The notes: generated by a model from the sequence alone, not told the origin. 64,000 nt of DNA from DATBLE01 sp036555585 (GCA_036555585.1 DATBLE010000019.1:56510-120509), one strand, 5' to 3'. Shown: positions 1 through 8,785, counted from the first letter of the stretch. Numbers and translations: made by a program.

Positions 1-1
1 C

Positions 2-373
2 GGGTACCGCGGCGCGCGCGTCAGCGGCATTCCCTTCACCTCCGAGCGCCAGCTCACGGGCGTCGGCCCGGCCGAGGCCAGCGCGACCGTGGTCCACCGC
101 GTCCTCGCCGAGCTCGGAGTCGAGGACGAGATCCTGCTCTGGAACGTCGTGCCCACACATCCGCACGAGCCCGGTCGCCCGTATACGAATCGGCGGCCGA
201 CGCGCGTCGAAGTGCGGGAGTCCTCCCCGTTTCTCCAAGGTGTCGCGCGCGGCCGCCGCCTGATCGCCGTCGGCCGCCTCGCCGCAGCGGTGACCGGCGC
301 GCCCTACGTCCGCCACCCGGCGCACGGTGGTGCCCGGGCGTTCCGGGCCGGGCTGGTTGAATTGCTGAGGTGA
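2..373 (+). CDS. Uracil-DNA glycosylase superfamily protein, 3' part
   Basis: The reading frame is open from the window edge, so the N-terminus is missing. The visible part begins with GYRGARVSGIPFTSERQL and continues through LLWNVVPTHPHEPG, which resembles the central and C-terminal part of bacterial uracil-DNA glycosylase-fold proteins that remove damaged bases during repair. About 123 residues are visible. The stop (371-373) overlaps the GTG start of the next gene by 4 nt (GTGA), so the two are probably co-translated. The catalytic N-terminal motif lies outside the window, so substrate cannot be judged. Family call by sequence resemblance only. Confidence 0.6.
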   Translation, partial: GYRGARVSGIPFTSERQLTGVGPAEASATVVHRVLAELGVEDEILLWNVVPTHPHEPGRPYTNRRPTRVEVRESSPFLQGVARGRRLIAVGRLAAAVTGAPYVRHPAHGGARAFRAGLVELLR

Positions 374-1584
374 GCGTCTACCCCGTCCGGCGGAACACGC
401 TCCTCCTCTCTGCGACGCTCACCTGTCTCTCCGGGACGATCCAGCTGGTCGTCGCGGTCGCCACCACCACCCTCGTCGTGGTCACCGGGATCGAAGGCAT
501 CCTGGGCCTCGGGCCCGCGATCTTCCTCACCGCCGGCGCGCTCGCCGCCTTCCCGGCGGGGCGGCTGATGGATCGTCACGGCCGGATCCCCGTCCTCGCC
601 GCGGGCTGCCTGGTCGGGGTGGCCGGCACGTCGACGACCGGTCTCGGCTGCCTCTGGGACTCGGCGCCGGTCGTGATCGCCGGCTTCGCGATCGTGGGGC
701 TCGCCAACGGCACGGTCCTGCTCGCGCGCGCCGCAGCCGCGGACATGGTCCCGGCCGAGCGCAGGCCGCGTCAGATCTCGGTCGTACTCTTCGGCGCGGT
801 GGCCGGAGCGATCCTCGGCCCGTTCGTGTTCGGCCCGCTGTTCGCGGGGCGGCACCTCGACGCCCACGGCCTCGTCGTCCCCTGGCTCGCCGCGGGCGGC
901 TTCATGATCGTCGCCCTCGCGCTCGTACTGCTCGTCCGGCCCGATCCGCAGGTGATCGCGCGCGAGCTCGCGCCGCCGGGGGACGCTCCGTCGGCGCATG
1001 CGCCGATCGGCCAGATCCTGCGCCGCCCCGGGGTGGGCACCGCGCTCGTCGCCTCGGTGGCGAGCTTCGCGACGATGGCGGCCGTGATGAACCTGACCGG
1101 CTACGTGATGGTCGGCCACGGTCACCACCAGAAGGACGTCTTCCCCGTGATCAGCGCGCACATCGTCGGCATGTACGGCCTCGTCCTCGTCGTCGGCGAC
1201 CTGATCGAGCGGATCGGCAGGCGCGAGTCGCTCGTCGCCGGCCTGGGGATCATGGGCGTCTCGACGATCAGCCTCGTCTGGGTCGCGAGCAACTTCGCCA
1301 CCGGCGTCGCCCTCTTCGGGCTCGGGCTCGGCTGGAGCCTGTCGTACGTGGCGGCGACGACCACGCTGGTCGACCTCGCCGGGCCGGCCGAGCGCGCGCA
1401 GCTCGTCGGCTTCGGCGACCTCGTCTCCGGTCTGACCGCCGCGTCGCTCGCGCTGCTCGGCGGGCTCGCCTACAGCGAGCAGGGCGTCGAGACGCTCGCG
1501 ATCGGCGCCACCGCCGCCGTGCTCGTGCCCGCCCTCTGGCTGACCCTGGCGCCGCGGGCGCGCAGCGCCCTCGAGGCGGCCTAG
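370..1584 (+). CDS. MFS family transporter
   Basis: Protein of 404 residues made almost entirely of hydrophobic helices, about twelve by eye, as in the major facilitator superfamily of inner-membrane secondary transporters. A motif-A-like loop GRLMDRHGRIPVLAAG (about residue 65-80) lies between helices 2 and 3, and a shorter equivalent, DLIERIGRRES, appears after the central loop at about residue 278. The central cytoplasmic loop (about residue 195-220) splits two six-helix halves. The GTG start overlaps the stop of the upstream glycosylase-like gene (GTGA). The substrate cannot be read from the sequence; drug efflux or sugar export are both possible. Confidence 0.8.
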   Translation: MSVYPVRRNTLLLSATLTCLSGTIQLVVAVATTTLVVVTGIEGILGLGPAIFLTAGALAAFPAGRLMDRHGRIPVLAAGCLVGVAGTSTTGLGCLWDSAPVVIAGFAIVGLANGTVLLARAAAADMVPAERRPRQISVVLFGAVAGAILGPFVFGPLFAGRHLDAHGLVVPWLAAGGFMIVALALVLLVRPDPQVIARELAPPGDAPSAHAPIGQILRRPGVGTALVASVASFATMAAVMNLTGYVMVGHGHHQKDVFPVISAHIVGMYGLVLVVGDLIERIGRRESLVAGLGIMGVSTISLVWVASNFATGVALFGLGLGWSLSYVAATTTLVDLAGPAERAQLVGFGDLVSGLTAASLALLGGLAYSEQGVETLAIGATAAVLVPALWLTLAPRARSALEAA

Positions 1585-1603
1585 CCGGAGGCCGCTCAGC
1601 TGC

Positions 1604-1641
1604 TACCATTCCGCCCCGGCGCACGAGGTGCGCCGCTTTTT
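1604..1641 (+). promoter_or_regulatory. rplM promoter with a hairpin at the predicted transcript start
   Basis: A TACCAT -10 hexamer at 1604-1609 predicts transcription starting near 1616-1618. The first transcribed bases form an 8 bp perfect stem (1617-1624 with 1628-1635, loop GAG) followed by C and five T (1637-1641). It has the shape of an intrinsic terminator but sits at the extreme 5' end of the mRNA, so a 5'-stabilising or ribosomal-protein-binding role is more likely. Function is inferred. Confidence 0.5.
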
Positions 1642-1659
1642 CGCATGCAGAAGGCGCTC

Positions 1660-2100
1660 TTGACCCAGAAGACCTGGAACGCGAAGCCCGGCGAGATCAA
1701 CCGCCGCTGGTACCTCGTCGACGCCGAAGGGCAGACGCTCGGCCGTCTCGCCACGCGCATCGCGGACACGCTCCGCGGCAAGGGGAAGCCGGAGTACACC
1801 CCGCACGTCGACACGGGCGATTTCGTCGTCGTCAACGCGGAGAAGATCCGGGTGACGGGCAACAAGCTCGACCAGAAGCTCTACTACCGCCACTCCGGCT
1901 ATCCGGGGGGCCTGCGCAGCCGGACGCTGCGTGCGCAGCTCGAGCGGCGGCCGACCGAGGTGATCCGCAAGGCGGTCAAGGGCATGCTCCCGAAGAACAA
2001 GCTGGCGAATGCGCAGATCGGCAAGCTGAAGATCTACGCCGGGCCCGAGCATCCCCATTCCGCCCAGAGCCCCGAGCCGCTGCAGCTGGAGAATCGGTGA
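1660..2100 (+). CDS. rplM: 50S ribosomal protein L13
   Basis: Large-subunit ribosomal protein recognised by WYLVDAEGQTLGRLA, the block YYRHSGYPGGL and the C-terminal KIYAGPEHPHSAQ. The chosen start is TTG at 1660, giving MTQKTW, because AGAAGG (1649-1654) lies 5 nt upstream. An in-frame ATG at 1645 would add five residues but follows a T run with no ribosome site. Length about 146 residues is normal. The stop overlaps the rpsI GTG by 4 nt, the usual rplM-rpsI operon that coordinates synthesis of L13 and S9. A hairpin directly upstream may control the operon. Confidence 0.95.
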   Translation: MTQKTWNAKPGEINRRWYLVDAEGQTLGRLATRIADTLRGKGKPEYTPHVDTGDFVVVNAEKIRVTGNKLDQKLYYRHSGYPGGLRSRTLRAQLERRPTEVIRKAVKGMLPKNKLANAQIGKLKIYAGPEHPHSAQSPEPLQLENR

Positions 2101-2492
2101 GCGAGCTCGCCACCTACCGCGGGACCGGCAAGCGCAAGACCTCGGTCGCGCGGGTGATCCTCCGTCCGGGCGACGGCGCCACGTGGTTCAACGGGCGCAC
2201 GCTCGACGAGTACTTCCCGCGGCTGAGCCACCGCAACCAGGTGATGGCGCCGCTTCGCGTCGCCGGGCTCGAAGGGACATACGACTTGCGCGTCCGCGTG
2301 CACGGGGGCGGCCCGTCCGGCCAGGCAGGCGCCGTCCGCCACGGCGTCGCCCGGGCGCTCGTCGAGGCAGATCCCGAGCTCCGGACCGTGCTCAAGCGCG
2401 AAGGCTTCCTTGCCCGCGACTCCCGGATCGTCGAGCGCAAGAAGGCCGGCCTGCACAAGGCCCGCAAGGCGCCGCAGTTCAGCAAGCGCTAG
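2097..2492 (+). CDS. rpsI: 30S ribosomal protein S9
   Basis: Small-subunit protein S9, 131 residues. The N-terminal motif YRGTGKRKTSVARV, the glycine-rich GGGPSGQAGAVRHGVARAL and the basic C-terminus ending KKAGLHKARKAPQFSKR are diagnostic; that tail reaches the ribosomal P site and ends in the expected Lys-Arg. The GTG start overlaps the rplM stop (GTGA), so translation is coupled. The next gene, glmM, begins 11 nt downstream, linking ribosome and wall-precursor genes in one transcription unit as in other actinobacteria. Confidence 0.96.
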   Translation: MSELATYRGTGKRKTSVARVILRPGDGATWFNGRTLDEYFPRLSHRNQVMAPLRVAGLEGTYDLRVRVHGGGPSGQAGAVRHGVARALVEADPELRTVLKREGFLARDSRIVERKKAGLHKARKAPQFSKR

Positions 2493-2503
2493 CGTCCCCC
2501 GCC

Positions 2504-3772
2504 GTGGCGCGCCGCTACTTCGGCACCGACGGTGTCAGGGGGATCGTCGGCGAGGAGCTGACGCCGGAGCTCGTCGAGCGGCTCGGACGGGCGGCCACGC
2601 TCTGGGCGGGCGGGGGAGCCGTGTTCATCGGGCGCGACACGCGCGGTACCGGCCCGGAGCTCGAGCGTGCCTTCGCCAGCGGCGTGGCCTCGGCCGGCGG
2701 GCACGCGGTGCTCGCCGGCATCCTGCCCACGCCCGCGGTCGCGCTGCTCGCGCTCGACCTCGGCGCGGTCGTCTCTGCGTCGCACAACCCGCCCGAGTAC
2801 AACGGCGTCAAGCTGTTCCGCAAGGACGGCAGCAAGCTCGGGGACGAGGACGAGGTGGCGATCGAGGCGCTGCTCGACGCGCCTCCGCGCGATCCGGAGC
2901 AGGGCCAGGTCGACAACCTCGAGGTCGCGGTCGACAGCTACCTCGACCTGGTGCTCGAGCGCTTCGGCTCCGACCTGGCCGGCCTGCGCATCGGCGTCGA
3001 CTGCGCGAACGGCGCCTACGCCGCGATCGCTCCGCGGGCGTTCGAGGAGCTGGGGGCCGAGGTGGTCGCGATCGGCGTCCGCCCGGACGGGACGAACATC
3101 AACGTCGACTGCGGCGCGACCGACCTGCGTGCGCTGCGCGCGCTCGTCCGCGACCGGGGCCTCGACCTCGGTGTCGCCTTCGACGGCGACGGAGACCGCG
3201 TGCTCGCGGTCGACGAGCAGGGCAACGCGCTCGACGGCGACGAGATCGTCGCGGTCCTCGCCCTCGACCTCGCCGTCGAGCTGGTCGCAGTGACGACCAT
3301 GACCAACCTCGGCTTCCACCGGCTGATGGGGGAGCACGGCATCCGGGTGGTCGTCACCGACGTGGGCGATCGCTACGTGCTCGAGGCGCTGAAGCGCGAG
3401 GGTGGCCTGCTCGGCGGCGAGCAGTCGGGCCACGTCATCTACCTGGACGGCCACGTCACGGGCGACGGCCTGGCCGCCGGGTTGCTGCTCTGCGGAGCTC
3501 TCCGAGGCCGCTCGCTCTCCGAGGCCGCCTCGATGATGGAGCGCTATCCCCAGGCGAAGGAGAATGTCCGCGTCGCCCGGCGTCAGCTCGGAGACGGCCT
3601 GCTCCGCGAGGTCGAGCGCGTGAACGCGGAGCTCGAGGGCCGGGGGAGGGTGCTGGTGCGGCCCTCCGGGACCGAGCCGGTGATCCGCGTCCTGGCCGAG
3701 GCCGAGACGGACGAGGCAGCCGCTGAGCTCTGTGCTAGCATCACCGCGCTCGTGCAGCAAGAGCTCGGCTGA
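2504..3772 (+). CDS. glmM: Phosphoglucosamine mutase
   Basis: Cytoplasmic enzyme converting glucosamine-6-phosphate to glucosamine-1-phosphate for UDP-GlcNAc and peptidoglycan. The active-site motif SASHNP places the phosphoserine at Ser93. The metal loop DGDGDR (Asp227, 229, 231) and the C-terminal phosphate loop RPSGTEP are intact. The frame stays open far upstream inside rpsI, but the family N-terminus RRYFGTDGVRG fixes the start at GTG 2504. The product is 422 residues, slightly shorter than the usual 440-450. It lies 11 nt after rpsI and is followed by glmS, which makes its substrate, so the pathway is encoded in order. Confidence 0.95.
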   Translation: MARRYFGTDGVRGIVGEELTPELVERLGRAATLWAGGGAVFIGRDTRGTGPELERAFASGVASAGGHAVLAGILPTPAVALLALDLGAVVSASHNPPEYNGVKLFRKDGSKLGDEDEVAIEALLDAPPRDPEQGQVDNLEVAVDSYLDLVLERFGSDLAGLRIGVDCANGAYAAIAPRAFEELGAEVVAIGVRPDGTNINVDCGATDLRALRALVRDRGLDLGVAFDGDGDRVLAVDEQGNALDGDEIVAVLALDLAVELVAVTTMTNLGFHRLMGEHGIRVVVTDVGDRYVLEALKREGGLLGGEQSGHVIYLDGHVTGDGLAAGLLLCGALRGRSLSEAASMMERYPQAKENVRVARRQLGDGLLREVERVNAELEGRGRVLVRPSGTEPVIRVLAEAETDEAAAELCASITALVQQELG

Positions 3773-3864
3773 CCGTCTCGACGCAGGGCCGGTCGATACG
3801 CCGGGCTTTTCGTGTTGGTGGACGTTTCCGGCGGATTCGCCGATAACAAGACAAGGAGCGCCAC

Positions 3865-5691
3865 GTGTGCGGGATCATCGGTTACGTCGGACAGCGGGCC
3901 TGCAAGCCCCTCCTCGTGCAGGGGCTCGAGCGGCTGGAGTATCGCGGCTACGACTCGGCCGGCCTGGCGCTGCTCGAGCATGACGGCCTCCACTACCTCC
4001 GCGCGGTCGGCAACCTCCAGAAGCTGAAGCGGGCGTCCGAGTCGAACCGCTCGACGGCGACCACGGGCGTCGGCCACACGCGCTGGGCCACGCACGGACG
4101 GGTCTCGCTCGCGAACGCGCACCCGCTGACGGGCTGCGACGACGCCGCCCTCTCGATCGTGCTGAACGGAATCGTCGAGAACTACCGCGAGCTGAAGGAC
4201 TCCCTCGTCCGCGACGGGCACACGTTCTCCTCCGAGACCGACGCCGAGGCGGTCGCGCACCTGATCGAGCACCACTACGACGGAGACCTCGTCGATGCCT
4301 TCCGGCGCGCGTACGAGCAGCTCGAAGGCCATTTCACGATCGTCGCCGTGCACCGCGACCATCCCGACACGCTCGTCGGTGCGCGTTGCCAGACCCCGCT
4401 CGTGGTGGGTGTCGGCGACGGCGAGATGTTCCTCGCCTCGTCGATCGCGGCCTTCCTCCCCGAGACGCGGCGCGTCCAGTTCATCGACGACCACCAGATC
4501 GTCGAGCTCCGCCCCGACGGCGCGACCTTCCACACGCTCGACGGCCAGACCGTCGAGTCCGAGGTGAGCGAGATCGACTGGGACGACGAGAGCGCCGAGA
4601 AGGCGGGCTTCGAGACGTTCATGCTCAAGGAGATCTACGAGCAGCCCGAGGCGGTCCGCGAGACGATCGGCGACCGCGTCCGCGGGCATCGGCTCATCCT
4701 CGAGGACCTCGCTCTCACCGAGCTCGAGATCCAGAACCTGCGCCGGATCGTCATCGTCGCCTGCGGCACCGCCTACCACGCCGGCGTCGTCGGCCGGTAC
4801 ATCCTCGAGGAGTGGGCGCGGGTGCCGGTCGAGCCGGACATCGCCAGCGAGTGGATCTACCGCAACCCGGTGCTGACGAAGGACACGCTCGTGATCGGCA
4901 TCTCGCAGTCCGGCGAGACCCGCGACACCGTGAACGCGATGAAGCTCGCCCGCGAGCGTGGCGCCCGCACGCTGGCGATCACCAACCTGATGGGGACGCA
5001 GATCACGCGGGAGGCCGACGCCGTGCTCTTCACGCGCTGCGGCCTCGAGATCGGCGTCGCCGCCTCGAAGACGTTCACGGCGCAGGTGGCGCTGCTCTCG
5101 CTGCTCGCGCTGAAGCTCGCGGAGGTACGCAAGACGCTGCCGCAGGAGCAGCTCGACTTCATCCTCGACCGGCTGCACGAGCTCCCCGACAAGATGGCCG
5201 AGTTCCTCGACGGCGACCATCCGGTCGAGGAGATCGCGCAGCGGTTCTACGAGCGGCCGTTCTTCCTCTACCTGGGCCGGCACATCGGCCTGCCCGTCGC
5301 GCTCGAGGGCGCCCTCAAGCTCAAGGAGATCTCCTACATCCCCACAGAGGCCTACTCGGCCGGCGAGATGAAGCACGGGCCGATCGCGCTGCTCGAGCCG
5401 GGCACGCCGGTGGTCGTGGTCGCGACCGACATCCACGTCTACGACAAGATCGTCTCCAACATCCAGGAGACCCGCGCCCGCGGCGCGAGCGTGATCGCGA
5501 TCGCCACCGACGGCAACGAGGACATCCAGCACCACGCGGACGACGTCATCTACGTGCCGAAGACGCCGAACTTCCTCCAGGCGGCGCTCGCGGTCGTGCC
5601 GCTCCAGCTGCTCGCCTACCGGATCGCGCGGCTGCGCGGCCTCAACGTCGACCAGCCCCGGAACCTGGCCAAGACGGTCACGGTCGAGTAG
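3865..5691 (+). CDS. glmS: Glutamine--fructose-6-phosphate aminotransferase (isomerising)
   Basis: First step of hexosamine synthesis: glutamine plus fructose-6-phosphate gives glucosamine-6-phosphate. Protein of 608 residues. It begins MCGIIGYVG, so Cys2 becomes the N-terminal nucleophile of the glutaminase domain (about residues 1-220). Two SIS sugar-isomerase domains follow, with the loop GISQSGETRDT, and the C-terminus LAKTVTVE is typical. GTG start at 3865 with AAGGAG upstream. No glmS ribozyme core was recognised in the 92 nt before it. Supplies the substrate of the adjacent glmM. Confidence 0.96.
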   Translation: MCGIIGYVGQRACKPLLVQGLERLEYRGYDSAGLALLEHDGLHYLRAVGNLQKLKRASESNRSTATTGVGHTRWATHGRVSLANAHPLTGCDDAALSIVLNGIVENYRELKDSLVRDGHTFSSETDAEAVAHLIEHHYDGDLVDAFRRAYEQLEGHFTIVAVHRDHPDTLVGARCQTPLVVGVGDGEMFLASSIAAFLPETRRVQFIDDHQIVELRPDGATFHTLDGQTVESEVSEIDWDDESAEKAGFETFMLKEIYEQPEAVRETIGDRVRGHRLILEDLALTELEIQNLRRIVIVACGTAYHAGVVGRYILEEWARVPVEPDIASEWIYRNPVLTKDTLVIGISQSGETRDTVNAMKLARERGARTLAITNLMGTQITREADAVLFTRCGLEIGVAASKTFTAQVALLSLLALKLAEVRKTLPQEQLDFILDRLHELPDKMAEFLDGDHPVEEIAQRFYERPFFLYLGRHIGLPVALEGALKLKEISYIPTEAYSAGEMKHGPIALLEPGTPVVVVATDIHVYDKIVSNIQETRARGASVIAIATDGNEDIQHHADDVIYVPKTPNFLQAALAVVPLQLLAYRIARLRGLNVDQPRNLAKTVTVE

Positions 5692-5694
5692 GCG

Positions 5695-5720
5695 GGGCGG
5701 CGCCCGAGGGGGCGCCGCCC
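5695..5720. terminator. Strong GC hairpin between convergent genes
   Basis: A perfect 10 bp inverted repeat (5695-5704 with 5711-5720, 6 nt loop) lies in the 38 bp gap between the stops of glmS and the convergent glycoside hydrolase. No T run follows, as is common for actinobacterial terminators. Probably bidirectional. Confidence 0.6.
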
Positions 5721-5729
5721 GACCCGTAC

Positions 5730-7148
5730 CTAGATCGCGCGGAGGAGGATCTCCCGGTCGACGCGGTTGCCGTTGGCGTCGACCGCGGCGACCGTGATGT
5801 TGTAGTCGTGCTTCTTGACCGTCTTGATGGGCGCTCGGAACGTCACCCACCCGTCGACGCCGAGCACCGAGACCGGCTGGGCCGTCTTCACCACCTTGCC
5901 CCGGTCGTAGATCGTGATCGTCATGCCGACCTTCGTGCCCGCGCCGGAGCGCGACCAGAGCTCGAGGGCGGCGAACTTGACGGCCGGGTTCGACGTTCCG
6001 CCCTTGACGAAGATCTGCGGGTTCCGCCCGTCGTACTGCGCGGCGAGTGCGCTGAAAGTGGAGTAGGCCGGCTTCTTGCTGCCGTCACGCCTCACCAGGC
6101 CGCTCTGCCACGCGCTGGTCGGATCGTCGCGCAGGATGAACCAGATGAACACCGTCACCTTCGGGTCGGCCGCCACGAAGCGCATCGCCGTCCGCAGGTA
6201 CGAGCTTTGCTTGGCGTAGGTGACGCCCTTCGGCTCCTCGGGCTTGGTCTCGTGACCGTATTCGGTCACCCACATGATCACGTTTCGCTTGAACCAGCGG
6301 CCGAGCTCGTGCTCGAAGCGCGGCAGGTTGGCCAGCGTCACGTTCGGCCAGCGTGTATTCGCCAGCGGCCGGCCCGAGATCGAGGTCGGATACGGGTGGT
6401 GCGACCAGGCGTCGAAGCGCAGCGCCGGACGCTGCTTCGACAGGAGCTCTGCGAACTTGCCCGGCGACTCCGTTTCCTGCGTCCCCTTCCGGCCGAGGTA
6501 GCGGTCGCGGCCGCGTGCAGAGGTCTCTCCGATCCCGACGAGTGCACGCCTGTTTCCGGCCTTGATCCCTGCGTACGCGGCCCGGTAGATCTTCGCGTAG
6601 ATCGCCGGCGCAGTCGCCTGTCCCTTGGAGTTGTACTGCGGCGACAGGAACTGGCCCAGGTTCGACTCGTTCCAGACCGTGTAGTAGCGCACGAACGGAT
6701 AGCCGTTGTAGCGGCCCGAATAGCGCGAGGCGAGCGCCCGGGCGAAGCTCTGGAGAGTGGAGGGACTGGTCGGCGCGAAGTTCTGGCCCTTGCCGCCGTT
6801 CGCCCAGGAGGGCGTTCCCCAGATCGTCAGCATGACCTCCATCCCGTGCAGGCCCGCGTTGCGCACGAACTCGTCGAGATCGTCGAAGCGATAGGCCGGA
6901 TCGAAGGGGTTCGCGCCGTTCGCGGGCTTCGTCTGCGCGATCCTCGACCAGTAGACCGTCGTCCGCACGATCCCTGCGTTCGCCTGCTGGGCGAGGTCGA
7001 ACACGTTCAGCCGGTCGTCGCGCCAGCGGAAGCTGGGATCGTCCTGGAAGCCGACCATCATGCGCGGCTGGGCCGACGCGTCGATCGGGAAGAAGACGGT
7101 CGTCGCCAGCGCACAGGCAGCGGCAACGAGGATCAGTCGCAAACGCAT
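5730..7148 (-). CDS. Secreted glycoside hydrolase, clan GH-A TIM barrel
   Basis: Protein of 472 residues with a signal peptide (basic MRLR, hydrophobic stretch, cleavage near DASA-QP). A catalytic (beta/alpha)8 barrel spans about residues 30-370. The acid/base candidate is Glu161 in VWNESN and the nucleophile candidate is Glu296 in WVTEYG, the spacing expected for clan-A glycosidases (GH5/GH39-like). A C-terminal beta-rich region (about 380-472) may bind carbohydrate. A TAGTCT box near 7183-7188 and GGGAG before the ATG suggest its own promoter and a leadered mRNA. Substrate unknown; polysaccharide degradation outside the cell is the likely role. Confidence 0.75.
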   Translation of the reverse strand: MRLRLILVAAACALATTVFFPIDASAQPRMMVGFQDDPSFRWRDDRLNVFDLAQQANAGIVRTTVYWSRIAQTKPANGANPFDPAYRFDDLDEFVRNAGLHGMEVMLTIWGTPSWANGGKGQNFAPTSPSTLQSFARALASRYSGRYNGYPFVRYYTVWNESNLGQFLSPQYNSKGQATAPAIYAKIYRAAYAGIKAGNRRALVGIGETSARGRDRYLGRKGTQETESPGKFAELLSKQRPALRFDAWSHHPYPTSISGRPLANTRWPNVTLANLPRFEHELGRWFKRNVIMWVTEYGHETKPEEPKGVTYAKQSSYLRTAMRFVAADPKVTVFIWFILRDDPTSAWQSGLVRRDGSKKPAYSTFSALAAQYDGRNPQIFVKGGTSNPAVKFAALELWSRSGAGTKVGMTITIYDRGKVVKTAQPVSVLGVDGWVTFRAPIKTVKKHDYNITVAAVDANGNRVDREILLRAI

Positions 7149-7231
7149 GGGCAGATGCTCCCTTCGGTCGGGAAAGGCTCGGGACAGACTAGCGACGCGG
7201 TTCCCTGGAATCGCCGGTTCTTACACACCCC

Positions 7232-7639
7232 TTACGAGGGTGGCCTGCGCAGGCGCTTGGTCTCCGAACGGCGCCGTTTGTCCTCCAGCCGCCGCTCCCG
7301 GGACGCCGCCGTCGGGGTGGTGGGACGGCGGCGGCGCTCGACGCGCAGCGCCAACCGGAGGGCTTCCACCAGCCGCTCCACCGCCAGCTCGCGATTCCGC
7401 CACTGGCTGCGCTCGTCCTGGGCGACGGCGCGCAGGACCGGGCCGGCGCGGTCGACGACGCGCCGTTTCTGAGCCGGCGTCAGCGCCGACGAGCGCTCGA
7501 CGTCGAGCAGCGCTTCCACCCGCGTCTCGGACCGCTGGGCGTGCTGGCCGCCCGGGCCGCTCGAGCGCGAGAACCGCAGCTCGATCTCGTCCAGGGGCAG
7601 GCTCACCGACCGGGTCACGCGAATAGACTCGCCGGGCAT
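7232..7639 (-). CDS. arfB: Peptidyl-tRNA hydrolase ArfB-like ribosome rescue factor
   Basis: Small release-factor homologue of about 135 residues with the GGQ motif (SSGPGGQHAQRSETRV) that hydrolyses peptidyl-tRNA, followed by a basic arginine/lysine-rich C-terminal tail (ERRLEDKRRRSETKRLRR) like the tail ArfB inserts in the empty mRNA channel of stalled ribosomes. It lacks the stop-codon recognition domain of RF1/RF2. The start is uncertain: ATG at 7639 gives MPGESIRVTRSV, while GTG at 7618 gives the shorter MTRSV. The ATG choice makes its start overlap that of the divergent HAD gene. Confidence 0.8.
   Translation of the reverse strand: MPGESIRVTRSVSLPLDEIELRFSRSSGPGGQHAQRSETRVEALLDVERSSALTPAQKRRVVDRAGPVLRAVAQDERSQWRNRELAVERLVEALRLALRVERRRRPTTPTAASRERRLEDKRRRSETKRLRRPPS
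7624..7629 (+). promoter_or_regulatory. -10 box TAGACT of the HAD gene
   Basis: TAGACT lies 8 nt before the ATG at 7638, so transcription should begin at or next to the start codon. This is one of at least 21 such sites in the window; no conserved -35 element was seen. Confidence 0.5.
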
Positions 7640-8414
7640 GGCGGCCATTCTGCTGGACGTCGACGGCGTCCTCCACGTATCCGGTGAGCCGATCCCGGGC
7701 GCGCGCGAGGCCGTGGCGGAGCTCCGCCGGGCGGGCCATCGACTGCGGTTCGTGACGAACACCACCACGCGGCCGCGCAAGGCGCTCGCCGGCGAGCTCC
7801 GCTCCTGCGGGATCGAGCTCGAGGACGAGGAGCTCCAGACCACGGCCGACGCCGCTGCGCGCGCCCTGGCCGGACGGCGGGTGCTCGCCCTGGTGATGGA
7901 GGCGCTGGTCGCCGACCTCGACGGCATCGAGCTCGTGGGCGACGGGGCGGAGGCGGTGCTGCTCGGCGGTGCGGACGAGACGGAGGAGACCGGGCGGGTC
8001 TTCAGCTACATGAACCTCGCGCGGGCGTTTGCCGAGCTCGAGCTGGGAGCGGACCTGTACTGCCTGCACAAGAACCGCTGGTGGCAGACCTCGAGGGGGC
8101 CGCTGCTCGACTCGGGCGCGTTCGTCGCCGGGCTCGAGTACGCCGCGGGTGTGGACGCGACCGTGCTCGGCAAGCCGAGCCCGGCGTACTTCGAGGCGGC
8201 CCTCGCGGCGCTCGACGCCGAGCCCGAGCTGACCTGGATGGTCGGCGACGACCTCGACTCGGACATCGCCGGCGCCCAGCGGTACGGGCTGAAGACGGTG
8301 CTCGTCCGCACGGGGAAGTTCCGCCCCGACGAGCTGAACCGCTCGATGGTCGTGCCCGACGCGGTGATCAGCTCGGTCGCCTACCTGCCCGAGTGGCTCG
8401 AGCGCCCGCGGTGA
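7638..8414 (+). CDS. HAD-IIA family hydrolase, LHPP/NagD-like phosphatase
   Basis: Protein of 258 residues with the HAD catalytic motif LLDVDGVLHVSG at the N-terminus (Asp nucleophile and acid/base Asp two residues later), motif II FVTNTT, Lys in LGKPSPAYF and motif IV VGDDLDSDIAGAQ. The large cap between motifs II and III marks subclass IIA. Resembles phospholysine/phosphohistidine phosphatase and NagD-type sugar-phosphate phosphatases; substrate not predictable. The ATG is preceded by TAGACT at 8 nt. Its stop overlaps the acpS start (GTGA), starting a five-gene chain of overlapping genes. Confidence 0.85.
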   Translation: MAAILLDVDGVLHVSGEPIPGAREAVAELRRAGHRLRFVTNTTTRPRKALAGELRSCGIELEDEELQTTADAAARALAGRRVLALVMEALVADLDGIELVGDGAEAVLLGGADETEETGRVFSYMNLARAFAELELGADLYCLHKNRWWQTSRGPLLDSGAFVAGLEYAAGVDATVLGKPSPAYFEAALAALDAEPELTWMVGDDLDSDIAGAQRYGLKTVLVRTGKFRPDELNRSMVVPDAVISSVAYLPEWLERPR

Positions 8415-8785
8415 CCGTCGGCGTCGACCTGATCGAGATCGAGCGGATCCGGCGCGCGCTCGACCGGTACCCGACGTTTCGCGAGCGGTGCTTCACCGAG
8501 GCCGAGCGCACGTACTGCGAGTCGCGACCGAACCCCGCGCAGCACTACGCCGCCCGGTTCGCGGGCAAGGAGGCGGTCGGGAAGGCGATCGGCTTCGGGG
8601 TCGCGCGCGCGTTCGCCTGGCGCGACGTGGAGATCGTCGGTCGCCCGAAGCCGGACGTGCAGCTTTCGGGGCGTGTTGCCGCCTGGGCCGAACGGGTCGG
8701 CGCGGGCAGCCTCGATCTGTCCATGACGCACTCGCGCGAGCTGGCCGCTGCAGTCTGCGTCGCCGATACGAGCGTGGGTGTCTGA
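8411..8785 (+). CDS. acpS: Holo-[acyl-carrier-protein] synthase
   Basis: Transfers 4'-phosphopantetheine from CoA to acyl carrier protein. The N-terminal GVDLIEIERI carries the magnesium-binding Asp; FAGKEAVGKAIGFG carries the second metal ligand Glu and Lys; LSMTHSRELAAA is the usual C-terminal motif. 124 residues, typical. GTG 8411 is chosen because it overlaps the upstream stop by 4 nt and starts exactly at the family N-terminus, although the frame is open further upstream. Overlaps the next gene by 8 nt. Confidence 0.93.
   Translation: MTVGVDLIEIERIRRALDRYPTFRERCFTEAERTYCESRPNPAQHYAARFAGKEAVGKAIGFGVARAFAWRDVEIVGRPKPDVQLSGRVAAWAERVGAGSLDLSMTHSRELAAAVCVADTSVGV

Noticed and set aside
2183..2503. 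N-terminal extension of GlmM (529-residue frame)
   Set aside because: The extension is out of frame inside rpsI and is arginine/proline-rich noise; the family N-terminus begins at GTG 2504.
3773..3864. glmS ribozyme/riboswitch upstream of glmS
   Set aside because: Only 92 nt available and no conserved ribozyme core recognised.
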